Part shown: positions 49,297 to 59,179 of the stretch, piece by piece
How positions within the stretch are numbered: the stretch's first letter is position 1
How the letters are laid out: each line of letters begins with the position of its first letter
NCBI RefSeq assembly: GCF_004795835.1
Contig: NZ_CP039249.1
Span: 2,703,001 to 2,767,000, forward strand
Direction of reading: 5' to 3'
From: Sphingomonas sp. PAMC26645
GTDB taxonomy: Bacteria; Pseudomonadota; Alphaproteobacteria; Sphingomonadales; Sphingomonadaceae
Length of the DNA: 64,000 nt
The notes under the pieces: generated by a model
What the model was told of the DNA's origin: nothing
Databases searched by the model: none
What the model saw: only the letters and a program-made list of their open reading frames with translations
Position numbers and translations under genes: made by a program

Positions 49297-50754
49297 ATGC
49301 TGACGACAAACCCTTATGATGACGACAAACTCCGCGAAGAATGCGGGGTGTTTGGCGTTTCGGCCACCGATGGCGCGGCCGCACTCGTAGCCTTGGGGCT
49401 GCACGCGTTGCAGCACCGCGGCCAGGAAGCCGCCGGCATCACGACCTTCGACGGCGCACATTTCCACACGCACCGCGCGATGGGCCACGTCGCCGGAAAC
49501 TTCGACCGCGACGACGTGATCCGCTCGCTGCCAGGCACCGTTGCCTGCGGCCATGTCCGCTATTCGACGACCGGCGAGACCGCGCTGCGCAACGTCCAGC
49601 CGCTCTATGCCGAGCTGTCGACCGGTGGCTTCGCGATCGCGCATAACGGCAACATCTCGAACGCAATGCGACTGCGGCGCGAACTCGTCCGCCGCGGCTC
49701 GATCTTCCAGTCGACCAGCGATACCGAGACGATCATCCACCTCGTCGCGACGTCGAACTACCGCACGCTGCTCGATCGCTTCATCGATGCGCTGAAGCAG
49801 ATCGAGGGTGCCTATTCGCTGATCGTAATGACGCCCGAGGGCATGATCGCCTGCCGCGATCCGCTCGGCATTCGTCCCCTTGTCATGGGCAAGCTGGGCG
49901 ACGCGGTGATCTTCGCCTCCGAGACAGTTGCGCTCGACGTCGTCGGCGCAACCTTCGTCCGCGCGATCGAGCCGGGTGAACTGGTCATCGTCCAGGGCTC
50001 CGAGATCCGCTCCATCCGCCCGTTCGCCCCGATGGCGGCGCGGCCGTGCATCTTCGAATGGGTGTATTTCTCGCGCCCCGATTCGATCGTCGACGATCAC
50101 TCGATCTATTCGGTGCGCAAAGCGATCGGCGCGCAGCTCGCGATCGAATCGCCGGTCGATGCCGACCTCGTGATCCCAGTCCCCGATTCGGGCACGCCGG
50201 CCGCGATCGGCTATGCGCAGCAGTCGGGCATCCCGTTCGAGCTCGGCATCATCCGCTCGCACTATGTCGGCCGCACCTTCATCTCGCCCGGCGACAAGGT
50301 CCGCCACCTCGGCGTGAAGCTCAAGCACAACGCCAACCGCGCGCTGATCAAGGGCAAGCGGGTCATCCTCGTCGACGACTCGATCGTCCGCGGCACCACC
50401 TCGCTCAAGATCGTCGAGATGATGCGCGAGGCAGGTGCCGCCGAAGTCCATATGCGGATCGCCAGCCCGCCGACGCGGCATTCCTGCTTCTACGGCGTCG
50501 ACACGCCCGAGCGCGAGAAGCTGCTTGCGGCCAAGCTCGATCTGGGTGGCATGACCGGCTTCATCCATGCCGACAGCCTCAACTTCATCTCGATCGACGG
50601 CCTCTACAAGGCGCTCGGCGAGGCGAAGCGCGCGGATGTCCGCCCGAAATATTGCGATGCGTGCTTCACCGGCGATTACCCGACGACGCTGACCGACCAT
50701 GACGAAGGCTCGGAAGTCGACCAGTTCGCGATGCTCGCCGAACGCGTCATCTGA
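49297..50754 (+). CDS. purF: Amidophosphoribosyltransferase
   Basis: PurF makes phosphoribosylamine from PRPP and glutamine, the first purine step. The 485-residue form has a short N-terminal propeptide-like stretch before Cys16 in EECGVFGVS, the Ntn-amidotransferase nucleophile, so processing may be needed. HALQHRGQEAAGITTFDG and HNGNISNAMRLRREL follow. The PRPP loop is VILVDDSIVRGTTSLK. The C-terminal Cys residues CDACF may take part in an iron-sulphur site as in the B. subtilis type. An SDR gene follows by 16 bp. Confidence 0.97.
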   Translation: MLTTNPYDDDKLREECGVFGVSATDGAAALVALGLHALQHRGQEAAGITTFDGAHFHTHRAMGHVAGNFDRDDVIRSLPGTVACGHVRYSTTGETALRNVQPLYAELSTGGFAIAHNGNISNAMRLRRELVRRGSIFQSTSDTETIIHLVATSNYRTLLDRFIDALKQIEGAYSLIVMTPEGMIACRDPLGIRPLVMGKLGDAVIFASETVALDVVGATFVRAIEPGELVIVQGSEIRSIRPFAPMAARPCIFEWVYFSRPDSIVDDHSIYSVRKAIGAQLAIESPVDADLVIPVPDSGTPAAIGYAQQSGIPFELGIIRSHYVGRTFISPGDKVRHLGVKLKHNANRALIKGKRVILVDDSIVRGTTSLKIVEMMREAGAAEVHMRIASPPTRHSCFYGVDTPEREKLLAAKLDLGGMTGFIHADSLNFISIDGLYKALGEAKRADVRPKYCDACFTGDYPTTLTDHDEGSEVDQFAMLAERVI

Positions 50755-50770
50755 TACTCGCGGAGCGATT

Positions 50771-51481
50771 ATGACGGACAAGCCTCTTGAAGGCCGGCTG
50801 GCGCTGGTCACTGGTGCCAGCCGCGGCATCGGCGCTGCGACGGCGATCGCGCTGGCGGCAAATGGCGCGCATGTCGTCCTGACGGCGCGTACGCCGGGTG
50901 GTCTCGAAGAGGTCGAGGCGACGATCCATGCCGCGGGTGGTTCGGCGACGATCGCCCCGCTCGATCTGGCCGAAAGTGAAGCCATCGGGCGGCTGGCGAC
51001 GGCGATCGGCGATCGCTGGGATGCGCTCGACATCCTCGTCCTTAACGCGGGCATGCTCGGTTCGCTGTCGTCGGTCCCCGCGATCGATCCGAAGGAAATG
51101 GCGCAGGTTCTGACGCTCAACGTCAGCGCACAGGCCGCGCTAATCGCGGCGTTCGATCCGATGTTGAAGAAGGCCAAGTCCGCCAAAGTAATCGGCGTGA
51201 CCTCCAGCGTAGGCCGCAAGCCCCGCGCGTACTGGGGCCTCTACGGCGCTTCGAAGGCTGCATTCGAGACGCTGCTTGGCGCATACGGTGACGAGATGGC
51301 GGAGATCAGTGCAATCCGTACCGCGATTGTCGATCCCGGCGCGACGCGGACCAAGATGCGTGCGCGCGCCTATCCGGGCGAGGATCCGAACTCGGTCAAG
51401 GAACCGACAGTTGTGGCAGATCGCATCGTCGCGCTGGCAATCGAAGGCTTCGAAGCCGGTCACTTCGAGCGGGTCGGCTAA
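50771..51481 (+). CDS. Short-chain dehydrogenase/reductase
   Basis: A 236-residue classical SDR. It has the NAD(P) motif TGASRGIGAATAIA, the stabilising LNAGMLG block, and the catalytic YGASKAA (Tyr-x-x-x-Lys) preceded by the Ser in VTSSVGRKP. Arg after GAS and in the next strand (TART) favours NADP. The substrate is unknown. An upstream in-frame reading would lie in purF. It follows purF by 16 bp and ends at a palindrome. Confidence 0.93.
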   Translation: MTDKPLEGRLALVTGASRGIGAATAIALAANGAHVVLTARTPGGLEEVEATIHAAGGSATIAPLDLAESEAIGRLATAIGDRWDALDILVLNAGMLGSLSSVPAIDPKEMAQVLTLNVSAQAALIAAFDPMLKKAKSAKVIGVTSSVGRKPRAYWGLYGASKAAFETLLGAYGDEMAEISAIRTAIVDPGATRTKMRARAYPGEDPNSVKEPTVVADRIVALAIEGFEAGHFERVG

Positions 51482-51483
51482 CC

Positions 51484-51562
51484 GTTCTCCTGCGAACGCA
51501 GGAGCCCAGGGTCACAATCGGCACCGCCCGTTACCCTGTGTTCCTGCGTTCGCAGGAAAACA
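51484..51562. repeat. Palindromic repeat, family A variant
   Basis: TTCTCCTGCGAACGCAGGAGCCCAGGG at the left and its imperfect inverted copy CCCTGTGTTCCTGCGTTCGCAGG at the right form arms of about 28 bp. The unit lies between the convergent SDR and CFA-type genes. Confidence 0.75.
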
Positions 51563-52807
51563 CTACCGCTTCACCAGCGTAACCTGCGCGACATCGATCC
51601 CGCCGCCGAGAAACCCGCCCTCGCAATACATCAGATAGTAGCGCCACAACGCCACAAACCGCGCATCGAACCGCGCCGGCAACCGCCCTTCCGCGACCGC
51701 CGCATCGAACGCGACCCGCCACCGCTGCAACGTCTCGGCATAGTGCAGTCCGAACCCGCGCCGGTCCTCCCACGCCAACCCACGCGCCTCCGCAAGCGCG
51801 CGAAACCGCGGCTCCGACAACAGCATCCCGCCCGGAAACACGTAGCGCTGGATGAAATCGACACTCCGCGAATAGGAGTCAAAAATCGCATCGTCGATCG
51901 AGATATACTGCAATGCCGCACGCCCGCCTGGCTTCAACGCGCGCGCGATCGCGTCGAGATACACCGGCCAATATTCCTCGCCGACCGCCTCGACCATCTC
52001 GATGCTTGCCACCGCATCATAGGTGCCGGTGACGTCGCGGTAATCGGTCAGCGCCACCTGCACCCCCTCAAGCCCCGCCGCCGCGATCCGATCGTCGACC
52101 TGGCGCTTCTGCTCGACCGATAGCGTCAGCGCATCAACGCCGACACCCGCGCGCGCTGCCATCTCGGCGAACGATCCCCAACCGCAGCCGATCTCCAGGA
52201 TAGTGTCGCCTGCCCGCGCCCCAGTCCGGTCGAGGATCGCACGCAGCTTGGTCGCCTGCGCCGCCTCATGCGGTTCGGCATCGTCCATCGGCTCGGTAAA
52301 GATCGCGCTCGAATAGGTCAGGCTGGGATCGAGCCAAGTCTCGTAGAAGTCGTTGCCGAGGTCGTAATGCGCGGCGATGTTCTTGCGCGAGCCAGTCGGG
52401 TCGTTCCGTCGCATCCGGTGCCAAGCCCGCGCCGCCAGCCGCACCACGCCGCCCGACCGTGCCGAACTCCCGAGCGAGCGGCGGTTGCGCATGAACAGGT
52501 CGAATAGCGGCACCGGATCGGGGCTCGACCAGTCGCCTGCCGCCCAGCCCTCGTACCAGCCGACCGACCCGGCCGTCGCCAGCCTCACCAGCGCGCGCCA
52601 GCGATGTACGACGACGACCGGCAAAGGCCCGGGCGCACGCCCGCCGATCAGCCGCCGCGTTCCGTCGGGCAAGTGCGCATCGATGCCGCCGCTCTCCAGC
52701 CCGGCATCTATCCGGTCGAGCAGGTGGTGGAACACCGGCGCGACGATGCGCGCGACCGGGGAAACCTGCGCGGCGGGCACATCGTCGAAAGCGGGAACGG
52801 CGGTCAT
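51563..52807 (-). CDS. Cyclopropane-fatty-acyl-phospholipid synthase family methyltransferase
   Basis: A 414-residue SAM-dependent CFA-type methyltransferase. It has an N-terminal lipid-binding domain with WYEGWAAGDWSSPDPVPL, then NIAAHYDLGNDFYETWLDPSLT, the SAM motif EIGCGWGSFAEMAARAG (about residue 205), and the C-terminal QYISIDD and YVFPGG blocks. The SAM domain and substrate pocket are complete; the product (cyclopropane ring or methyl branch) cannot be told from the sequence. The photolyase gene lies upstream on the same strand, separated by a family B palindrome. Confidence 0.92.
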   Translation of the reverse strand: MTAVPAFDDVPAAQVSPVARIVAPVFHHLLDRIDAGLESGGIDAHLPDGTRRLIGGRAPGPLPVVVVHRWRALVRLATAGSVGWYEGWAAGDWSSPDPVPLFDLFMRNRRSLGSSARSGGVVRLAARAWHRMRRNDPTGSRKNIAAHYDLGNDFYETWLDPSLTYSSAIFTEPMDDAEPHEAAQATKLRAILDRTGARAGDTILEIGCGWGSFAEMAARAGVGVDALTLSVEQKRQVDDRIAAAGLEGVQVALTDYRDVTGTYDAVASIEMVEAVGEEYWPVYLDAIARALKPGGRAALQYISIDDAIFDSYSRSVDFIQRYVFPGGMLLSEPRFRALAEARGLAWEDRRGFGLHYAETLQRWRVAFDAAVAEGRLPARFDARFVALWRYYLMYCEGGFLGGGIDVAQVTLVKR

Positions 52808-52892
52808 CGCGGCGCTCCATGCAACACGGGCGGCGGCTAGGAAAGAGGCGTCGGCGCCGAAACGGCTGGAACGTAATCAAGGCTACAACGCA

Positions 52893-53004
52893 CTCCCCTC
52901 CCTGAAAGGGAGGGGTTGGGGGTGGGTCGGGTTCCGCTTAGTCGACGGTCGTTGGCTCGAACTGGCCAACCCACCCCCGCCCCTCCCTTCCAGGGAGGGG
53001 AGCA
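52893..53004. repeat. Palindromic repeat, family B
   Basis: CTCCCCTCCCTGAAAGGGAGGGG plus GGGTGGGTCGG at the left and the inverted CCCACCCCCGCCCCTCCCTT at the right. It fills the gap between the photolyase and the CFA-type genes; both are on the minus strand. Confidence 0.88.
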
Positions 53005-53013
53005 GATGTGGCA

Positions 53014-54375
53014 CTACCGTGCGTGCCGGCCGGCTTCGAGCGCGCGTTCGCGGCCTTCGCGATGGCCGACGATCTTCGCGGGGTACGCCTTCGGCCGGCA
53101 GCCGGACTCGTCCGGATCATGGATCGCGTCGCCGGTCACTTCCGCCAGTTCCGGCACCCACTCGCGGATATAGTCGCCCGCATCGAACTTCTCCGACTGC
53201 GTCAGCGGCGCCATGATCCGCCCGAACATGTTTGAGTCCACCCCGGTCCCGGCGACCCATTGCCAGTTCACCGAATTATTCCCGTAATCCGCATCGACGA
53301 GGCAGTCCCAGAACCAGCGCTCGCCTTCGCGCCAGTCGATCAGCAGATGCTTCACCAGGAAGCTCGCCGTGATCATCCGCACTCGGTTGTGCATCCAACC
53401 GGTCGCCCAAAGCTGGCGCATCCCGGCATCGACGATCGGATACCCGGTCTTGCCCTCCTGCCACGCCTTAAGGTCCGCCTCGGCCACCTTGCCAGACCGC
53501 CAGGGCAGCTTGTCGAACTTCGGCCGCCCGTTCGTATCGCCGTAGTTCGGCATCGTCAGCACGACGCCATCGGTAAAGTCCCGCCACGCCAGTTCCTTGC
53601 GGAACGTCGTCGCATCGCCGTGACCATCGACGGCATGCCACACCACACGCGGTGAGATCTCGCCGAAATGGAGATGCGGCGACAGGCGCGAGGTGCCCTC
53701 GATCGACGGCATGTTGCGATCGACGTCATACGCTTCGACGATCGGCGCCATCGCCTTCGCGTTCTTCAACGCCTGCGCCTCGCCCGGCGTCCAGTCGCCG
53801 AACCCGGTCGACCAGTCCGGCTTGGTCGGCAGGAGACCCCACTCCGCCAGCGTATCGGTTTTTGGCCAAGACCCAGGCGCTGGGATCGTCCGCGGCGCGG
53901 GCTCGGGGTCACCCGGCGGCATCAACTGGTTCAGCGCCTTCCAGAACGACGAATACACCTTGAACTGCCCGCCCGACCCCGTCTTCACATCCTCCACTCG
54001 GGCCAAATGGTTACCGTCATGCAGGCACAGCCGATCTCCAAGCGCTGCCTCGGCCTTGCGCCACCAAGGCTCGTAGTGCCGGATCGCATGCACCTGCTCG
54101 GCACCGGTTTCCTTCATCAATGCCGTCAGCACCTCGACCGCATCACCGCGTCGCAGGACGAGCTTCGATCCCTTGTCCGCCAACGACCTGCCGAAAGCGT
54201 CGAGCGTATGGTGCAGCCACCACCGCTGAGCGCCCCCCATTGTCCATTTCCCCGGCGCGTCGTCGTCGAGCACGTAGACCGGGATCACCGGCCCGGCATG
54301 CCCGGCGGCGATCAGCGCGGGGTGATCGTGAAGGCGGAGGTCCTGGCGCAGCCAGAGAAGAACAGGTGTCGTCAT
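53014..54375 (-). CDS. phrB: Deoxyribodipyrimidine photolyase
   Basis: A 453-residue CPD-type photolyase that repairs pyrimidine dimers with blue light. The N-terminal antenna domain starts VLLWLRQDLRLHDHPALIAA. The C-terminal FAD domain contains GMRQLWATGWMHNRVRMITA, DWREGERWFWDCLVDADY and NSVNWQWVAGTGVDSNMFGR, typical of class I. The tryptophans of the electron-transfer chain lie in these blocks. It may be cotranscribed with the histone-deacetylase-like gene, 33 bp away. Confidence 0.95.
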   Translation of the reverse strand: MTTPVLLWLRQDLRLHDHPALIAAGHAGPVIPVYVLDDDAPGKWTMGGAQRWWLHHTLDAFGRSLADKGSKLVLRRGDAVEVLTALMKETGAEQVHAIRHYEPWWRKAEAALGDRLCLHDGNHLARVEDVKTGSGGQFKVYSSFWKALNQLMPPGDPEPAPRTIPAPGSWPKTDTLAEWGLLPTKPDWSTGFGDWTPGEAQALKNAKAMAPIVEAYDVDRNMPSIEGTSRLSPHLHFGEISPRVVWHAVDGHGDATTFRKELAWRDFTDGVVLTMPNYGDTNGRPKFDKLPWRSGKVAEADLKAWQEGKTGYPIVDAGMRQLWATGWMHNRVRMITASFLVKHLLIDWREGERWFWDCLVDADYGNNSVNWQWVAGTGVDSNMFGRIMAPLTQSEKFDAGDYIREWVPELAEVTGDAIHDPDESGCRPKAYPAKIVGHREGRERALEAGRHAR

Positions 54376-54408
54376 CGCTTGCCCAACGCAGCAACCCGCG
54401 ATCCAGCA

Positions 54409-55311
54409 TCACGCCGCCGCGAAAGTTTCACCCAGCGTCATTATTGCCGCCACGTGCCGCTCGGCGATCGCGAGCGCATCCTCGCCATATCCGCCGCCTA
54501 CGGTGCTCGCGAGTGGCACGCCTCGCGCAATCGCGAGGCCCGCGACGAGCCGTTCTCGCCGGGCCAAGCCATCCAAGGTCAGCGCCAATCGCCCGAGTCG
54601 GTCGCCCTCGAACGGATCCACGCCCGCCTGATACAGGATCAGCTCCTGCCGGAACTCGTCGAGCAACGGCACGAGAGTCGCCTCCAGCGTTGCCAGATAC
54701 GCCTCGTCGCCGACCTTGTCCGGCAACGGCACGTCGACCGTCGAGCGCGCCTTCCGCACCGGGAAATTCTTCTCCGCATGGATCGAATAGGTCGCGATCT
54801 CCGGCCGCCCCGCGAGCAGCGCCGCAGTCCCGTCGCCCTGATGCACATCGCAATCGACGACGAGCACGCGTGCCACCCGCCCCTCGTCGATCAGCCGCGC
54901 CGCTGCCACTGCGAGATCGTTGAACACGCAGAACCCCGCACCGGTATTCGCCAGCGCATGATGGCTCCCGCCCGCGGTGTTCGCCGCGAATCCGTGCTCC
55001 AGCGCCAAGCACGCCGCAAGCCACGTCCCGTGCGGCACAATCGCCGCGCGCGACGCCACCGCCGCGGTCACCGGAAAGCCGATACGCCGCTCCTTCTCCT
55101 TCGGCACGTCCGCGCGGAGAACTTCGGCGACGTAATCTTCGTCATGCACCGCCTCCAGCCACGCGGTCGGCGTCGCTTCGGCCCGGTGCCACGCTACCGC
55201 ATCGCCCTTTTCGAGCAACAGGTCGCGGATCAGCCCGTTCTTGTTCCAGCGATAGGTCGAGCGCGCTGGCGCAGGGGCGACATAGTCGGGATGGTGGACG
55301 ACATGGATCAT
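54409..55311 (-). CDS. Histone deacetylase-like (class II type) hydrolase
   Basis: A 300-residue arginase/deacetylase-fold hydrolase. Active-site histidine pair and tunnel residues occur in [20 protein letters not shown], and zinc ligands in [11 protein letters not shown] and the later [14 protein letters not shown]. In bacteria such enzymes act on acetylpolyamines, acetoin-like compounds or acetylated protein; the substrate here is unknown. The ATG chosen removes 17 N-terminal residues without similarity. It is transcribed divergently from rppH. Confidence 0.92.
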   Translation of the reverse strand: MIHVVHHPDYVAPAPARSTYRWNKNGLIRDLLLEKGDAVAWHRAEATPTAWLEAVHDEDYVAEVLRADVPKEKERRIGFPVTAAVASRAAIVPHGTWLAACLALEHGFAANTAGGSHHALANTGAGFCVFNDLAVAAARLIDEGRVARVLVVDCDVHQGDGTAALLAGRPEIATYSIHAEKNFPVRKARSTVDVPLPDKVGDEAYLATLEATLVPLLDEFRQELILYQAGVDPFEGDRLGRLALTLDGLARRERLVAGLAIARGVPLASTVGGGYGEDALAIAERHVAAIMTLGETFAAA

Positions 55312-55385
55312 GCTCCGTAGGTAGGAGCGCGCCTGCCGACCCCCAAGTTGCCCGAGCCCCAAGCACCTGCGTTGCGGAGATTATT

Positions 55386-55880
55386 TTGACCGACGTTTCG
55401 ACCCTGCCCTACCGCCCCTGCGCCGGCATCATGCTCATGAACGCGGACGGCAAGATCTTCGTTGGCCAGCGCAATGATTCGCCGCTGGAGGCATGGCAGA
55501 TGCCGCAGGGCGGGATCGATCCGGGCGAGGACGCCGAAGCTGCCGCACTGCGCGAGCTCGGCGAGGAAACCGGCGTCATGCCCGACAAAGTCGAGCTGGT
55601 TGCAGAAGCCCCCGGCGAGTTCGTCTACGACCTTCCCCCCGAACTGCTGGGGAAAGTGTGGAAGGGCAAATGGCGCGGCCAGACGCAGCGCTGGTTCCTG
55701 TACCGCTTCCACGGGACCGACGCGGACGTGAACATCGCCACCGACCACGAGGAGTTCCGTGCATGGCGCTGGAGCGATCCCGCCGACCTTCCGCGGCTGA
55801 TCGTGCCGTTCAAGAAGGCGCTCTACGAACAGGTACTCGCCGCCTTCGCGCCACATCTCGGCGCAACCTCGACACGCTGA
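55386..55880 (+). CDS. rppH: RNA pyrophosphohydrolase RppH (Nudix)
   Basis: A 164-residue Nudix enzyme that removes pyrophosphate from the 5' end of mRNAs, starting decay. The Nudix box [20 protein letters not shown] runs from about residue 40. The start [21 protein letters not shown] and the later [18 protein letters not shown] are RppH hallmarks. Translation seems to begin at TTG, with GGAG 6 bases before; no ATG is available ahead of the conserved region. Cotranscription with the next gene is possible (39-bp gap). Confidence 0.95.
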   Translation: MTDVSTLPYRPCAGIMLMNADGKIFVGQRNDSPLEAWQMPQGGIDPGEDAEAAALRELGEETGVMPDKVELVAEAPGEFVYDLPPELLGKVWKGKWRGQTQRWFLYRFHGTDADVNIATDHEEFRAWRWSDPADLPRLIVPFKKALYEQVLAAFAPHLGATSTR

Positions 55881-55919
55881 ACAGTTCCCATTCCGTCACG
55901 CTGCCGTTACGGAACGGCT

Positions 55920-56822
55920 GTGCGCCGCTTAGCCCCTCTCCTGCTCGCCCCGCTGCTGCTGGCGAACGCGCCTGACCCGCAGTCGGTGATGATCCCCGAG
56001 ACGATCCGCGCGATGCTCGACGCGGCGCTGGAGGCGGGGAACGAAGCGGACGTCAACACGATCGCCAAATACGCGCGCGCCGCCGATCCACTCAGCGGCG
56101 ACGCGGTGTTGGCGATCGCCGAAAAGTGGAAAGCCGACCGCGCAGCGCAACGCACGCAGGTTATCCGTCAGGCCAGCTTCCTCGACCTGTGGAGCGGCAA
56201 GGCGGAGGTCGGTGGGTATCTGACGACGGGCAATTCCGACACGGCGGGCGGCACCGCGGTGCTCGACCTCAACCGCGAAGGCCTTCGCTGGCGCCAGAAA
56301 TTCCATGCGCAGGCGGACTATCAGTCGAACCAGAACATCACGACGCGCGAGCACTACCTCGCCTCGTACGAGCCCAACTACAAGATCGACGACCGCGCCT
56401 ATATCTACGGCGTCGCGCAATATGAAGGCGATCGGTTCCTCGGCTATTTCAACCGCTATTCGACCTCGGTCGGTGCGGGCTACAGCGTCATCAAGACCGC
56501 GGGGACCAAGCTCGATCTCGAACTCGGGCCAGCGTATCGCTACACCGAATTTACTGACGATACCGAGCAGAGCAGCATCGCCGCGCGTGGCACGGCGAAT
56601 TTCAGCGTGCGAATTCTGAGCGGCCTGTCGGTCAGCCAAGTCGCCTCCGCCTATGTCCAGCGCTACAACAGCACGCTCAGCGGCACGACATCGCTCAACG
56701 CCAAGCTGATCGGGCCGCTATCCGCCGCGCTGTCGTACAGCGTGCAGTATGAAAGCGAACCTCCGGTCGGCTCGGTCTCGACCGACACCACCAGCCGCGC
56801 CTCGCTGGTCTACAGCTTCTGA
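55920..56822 (+). CDS. DUF481 family outer-membrane beta-barrel protein
   Basis: A 300-residue exported protein with a short signal (RRLAPLLLAPLLLANA), a helical region (about 25-75), and then alternating amphipathic strands of the DUF481/YdiY type (GKAEVGGYLTTGNSDTAGG, YNSTLSGTTSLNAKL), ending in a C-terminal Phe (LVYSF), typical of outer-membrane barrels. It starts with GTG. The function of the family is unknown. Confidence 0.88.
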   Translation: MRRLAPLLLAPLLLANAPDPQSVMIPETIRAMLDAALEAGNEADVNTIAKYARAADPLSGDAVLAIAEKWKADRAAQRTQVIRQASFLDLWSGKAEVGGYLTTGNSDTAGGTAVLDLNREGLRWRQKFHAQADYQSNQNITTREHYLASYEPNYKIDDRAYIYGVAQYEGDRFLGYFNRYSTSVGAGYSVIKTAGTKLDLELGPAYRYTEFTDDTEQSSIAARGTANFSVRILSGLSVSQVASAYVQRYNSTLSGTTSLNAKLIGPLSAALSYSVQYESEPPVGSVSTDTTSRASLVYSF

Positions 56823-56862
56823 CGCTGTTCCCACGTGCGCCCGGCTTCGCTAGGGTCGCGTG

Positions 56863-58068
56863 ATGAGGGGACTTACACCGATAGAGCGCGATGCCGTCGA
56901 CACGGCGGGCGCTGCACCGATGCTGGCGCAGGTCGAGGCCTGGGCGGCCGTCAACAGCGGTACGCGCAACCTTGCCGGGCTAGCGACGATGGCCGGATTG
57001 CTCGGCGACGCGTTCGCGAACCTGCCGGGCGAGATCACGCTGGTCGAGCCGGCACCGGTCGACAATGTCGGCGCGGACGGCGTGGTCTCGGCGATCGAGC
57101 ACGGCAAGCACCTGCACCTCGTCGTGCGTCCCCACGCGCCCGTCCGTATGCTGTTCACGGGCCATATGGACACGGTCTACCCGGTCGATCACGCGTTCCA
57201 TTCTCTGCAATGGCTCGACGACGGCCGACTGAACGGCCCCGGCGTCGCGGACATGAAGGGCGGGCTGGCGGTGATGCTTGCTGCACTTCAGGCGGTCGAG
57301 GCCAGCCCCCTCGCCGCGCGGATCGGCTATGACGTCGTCATCAACTCGGACGAGGAAACCGGCTCCTTCTCCTCTGCCGCGGTGCTCGCCCGCGCCGCGC
57401 ACGGAAAGGTCGCCGCGCTGACCTACGAACCCGCGCTCGCCGACGGCACGCTCGCGGGCGCACGCGGCGGCACAGGCAACTTCTCGATCATCGTCCACGG
57501 TCGCAGCGCGCACGCCGGTCGCAACCCCGAGGACGGCCGCAACGCGCTCGTCGCAGCCGCCGACATTGCGGTGCGCTTGTCGAAAGTCCGCGGCCCACGC
57601 CTCGCGGTGAACCCGGCGCGGATCGAGGGCGGTGGCCCGAACAACGTCGTCCCCGATCTCGCCATCCTCCGCATCAACTTCCGCCCTGCCACGCTCGACG
57701 ACATCGCGCGGGCGCAATCGCATATCGACTCCGCGGTCGCCATCGTGGCGGCCGAACATGACGTCCGGATCGAGGTCCATGGCAGCTTCAACCGCCCGCC
57801 GAAGCCGATCGACGACGGCGCCGCGCGGCTGTTTGATCTGGTCAAGGCATCGGGCGCGGACCTCGGTCTCGATATCGCCTGGAAAGCCACCGGCGGCGTC
57901 TGCGACGGCAACAATATCGCCGCCGCCGGCGTGCCGGTCGTCGACACGATGGGGGTCCGCGGCGGCGCGATCCATTCGACCGACGAGTTCATGATCCCCG
58001 ACAGCCTCGCCGAACGTGCGGCGCTGTCGGCGGTCACCATATTGCGTATCGCGGAGGGCCGCTTGTGA
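56863..58068 (+). CDS. M20 family metallopeptidase / hydrolase (carboxypeptidase G2-like)
   Basis: A 401-residue M20 zinc hydrolase. Metal and catalytic blocks visible are LFTGHMDTVYP (His, Asp), GPGVADMKGGLAVML (metal Asp), NSDEETGSFSS (catalytic Glu and metal Glu), and the C-terminal TGGVCDGNN. A dimerisation domain lies at about residues 200-310 with HAGRNPEDGRNA. A GTG one codon upstream is an alternative start. It overlaps astA by 4 bp (GTGA), hinting at amino-acid (arginine) catabolism, perhaps deacylation of a related amide; this is inference. Confidence 0.9.
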   Translation: MRGLTPIERDAVDTAGAAPMLAQVEAWAAVNSGTRNLAGLATMAGLLGDAFANLPGEITLVEPAPVDNVGADGVVSAIEHGKHLHLVVRPHAPVRMLFTGHMDTVYPVDHAFHSLQWLDDGRLNGPGVADMKGGLAVMLAALQAVEASPLAARIGYDVVINSDEETGSFSSAAVLARAAHGKVAALTYEPALADGTLAGARGGTGNFSIIVHGRSAHAGRNPEDGRNALVAAADIAVRLSKVRGPRLAVNPARIEGGGPNNVVPDLAILRINFRPATLDDIARAQSHIDSAVAIVAAEHDVRIEVHGSFNRPPKPIDDGAARLFDLVKASGADLGLDIAWKATGGVCDGNNIAAAGVPVVDTMGVRGGAIHSTDEFMIPDSLAERAALSAVTILRIAEGRL

Positions 58069-59081
58069 GCTTCAGGATCCGGGCCGCGGTCGACGACGAC
58101 CTTCAGCACCTCTACGAAATGGCCAAGCTGACCGGCGGCGGCTTCACCAATTTGCCGCCCGATCGTCGTGCGCTCACGGCCAAGCTCGAACGCAGCCACG
58201 CCGCCTTCGCGCGCACCGACGGCCCAGTCCAGGACGAGCTGTTCGTGCTGATCCTCGAGAACATCGAGACGAAGGAAGTCCGCGGAACCTGCCAGATCTT
58301 CACGCAGGTGGGCCAGAGATACCCGTTCTACAGCTACCGGATCGGCCAACTCACGCAGCACAGCCGCGAGCTGAACCGCACCTTCCGCGCCGACATGCTC
58401 ACGCTCGCCACCGATCTGGAAGGCGCAAGCGAGGTCGGCGGGCTGTTCCTCCATCCCGGCGAACGCGCCGGCGGCCTCGGCCTGTTGCTCGCGCGCAGCC
58501 GCTACCTCTTCATCAAGATGCACCGTGCCCGCTTTGCCGACCGGATACTTGCCGAACTGCGCGGCGTCATCGACGAGGCTGGCGGCTCGCCGTTCTGGGA
58601 CGGCCTCGCAGGCCGCTTCTTCGGGATGAATTTCCAGGATGCGGATCAGTTCAATGCCATCAACGGCCACCAGTTCATCGCCGACCTGATGCCCAAGCAC
58701 CCGATCTACACCGCGATGCTGACCGAGACCGCGCGCGCCGCGATCGGACTGCCGCATCCCTCGGGCCGCGCGGCGATGCGGATGCTCGAGAACGAGGGCT
58801 TTGCGTTCGAGAATTATGTCGACATCTTCGATGGCGGCCCGACGATGACCGCCCGCACCGATCAGGTCCGCTCGATCGCCGATGCGCGCGACAGCAACGT
58901 GGTCGGGATCGGTGGCGACGACGGCAAGGACGCCCTGGTCGCGACGGGCAACCTCGCCGACTTCCGCGCGGCGTTCGGGAAAGTCCGCGAGACCGAGGAC
59001 GGGGTCGTGCTGGCCGAGAATTGCGCGCGCTCGTTGGACGTCGGCGAAGCCGACCGGGTCACGCACGTCGCTCGCATCTGA
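58065..59081 (+). CDS. astA: Arginine N-succinyltransferase
   Basis: A 338-residue AstA that transfers succinyl from succinyl-CoA to arginine, the first step of the AST arginine-degradation pathway. Family blocks are MAKLTGGGFTNLPPDR, SYRIGQLTQHSRELN, EVGGLFLHPGERAGGLGLLLARSR, and FWDGLAGRFFGMNFQDADQ. The GTG start overlaps the M20 stop. No astB, astD or astC follows: a hairpin and then a phage-type integrase come next, so the catabolic operon may have been cut off by the element. Confidence 0.95.
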   Translation: MSFRIRAAVDDDLQHLYEMAKLTGGGFTNLPPDRRALTAKLERSHAAFARTDGPVQDELFVLILENIETKEVRGTCQIFTQVGQRYPFYSYRIGQLTQHSRELNRTFRADMLTLATDLEGASEVGGLFLHPGERAGGLGLLLARSRYLFIKMHRARFADRILAELRGVIDEAGGSPFWDGLAGRFFGMNFQDADQFNAINGHQFIADLMPKHPIYTAMLTETARAAIGLPHPSGRAAMRMLENEGFAFENYVDIFDGGPTMTARTDQVRSIADARDSNVVGIGGDDGKDALVATGNLADFRAAFGKVRETEDGVVLAENCARSLDVGEADRVTHVARI

Positions 59082-59104
59082 CCGCCGCAATCCAACGTAG
59101 ATCG

Positions 59105-59129
59105 TCGGGTTAATTTACAGATAACCCGA
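59105..59129. repeat. Perfect 8-bp inverted repeat between astA and the integrase
   Basis: TCGGGTTA (59105-59112) and TAACCCGA (59122-59129) form an 8-bp stem with a 9-nt AT-rich loop. It lies in the gap between convergent astA and the integrase gene. It could be the astA terminator or part of the attachment site; no direct copy of it was found elsewhere in the window. Confidence 0.5.
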
Positions 59130-59179
59130 GATGGCGGAAATGCGCGAGTCGCGAGCGGAGTTTTCCACTGTTTGTAAGT

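Noticed and set aside
55386..55388. Possible error at the rppH start (TTG)
   Set aside because: The TTG is placed correctly after a GGAG tract and directly before the conserved N-terminus, so a rare start codon is more likely than an error.
58016..59113. 365-codon frame overlapping astA on the same strand
   Set aside because: Arg-rich shadow frame; the astA frame carries all conserved blocks.
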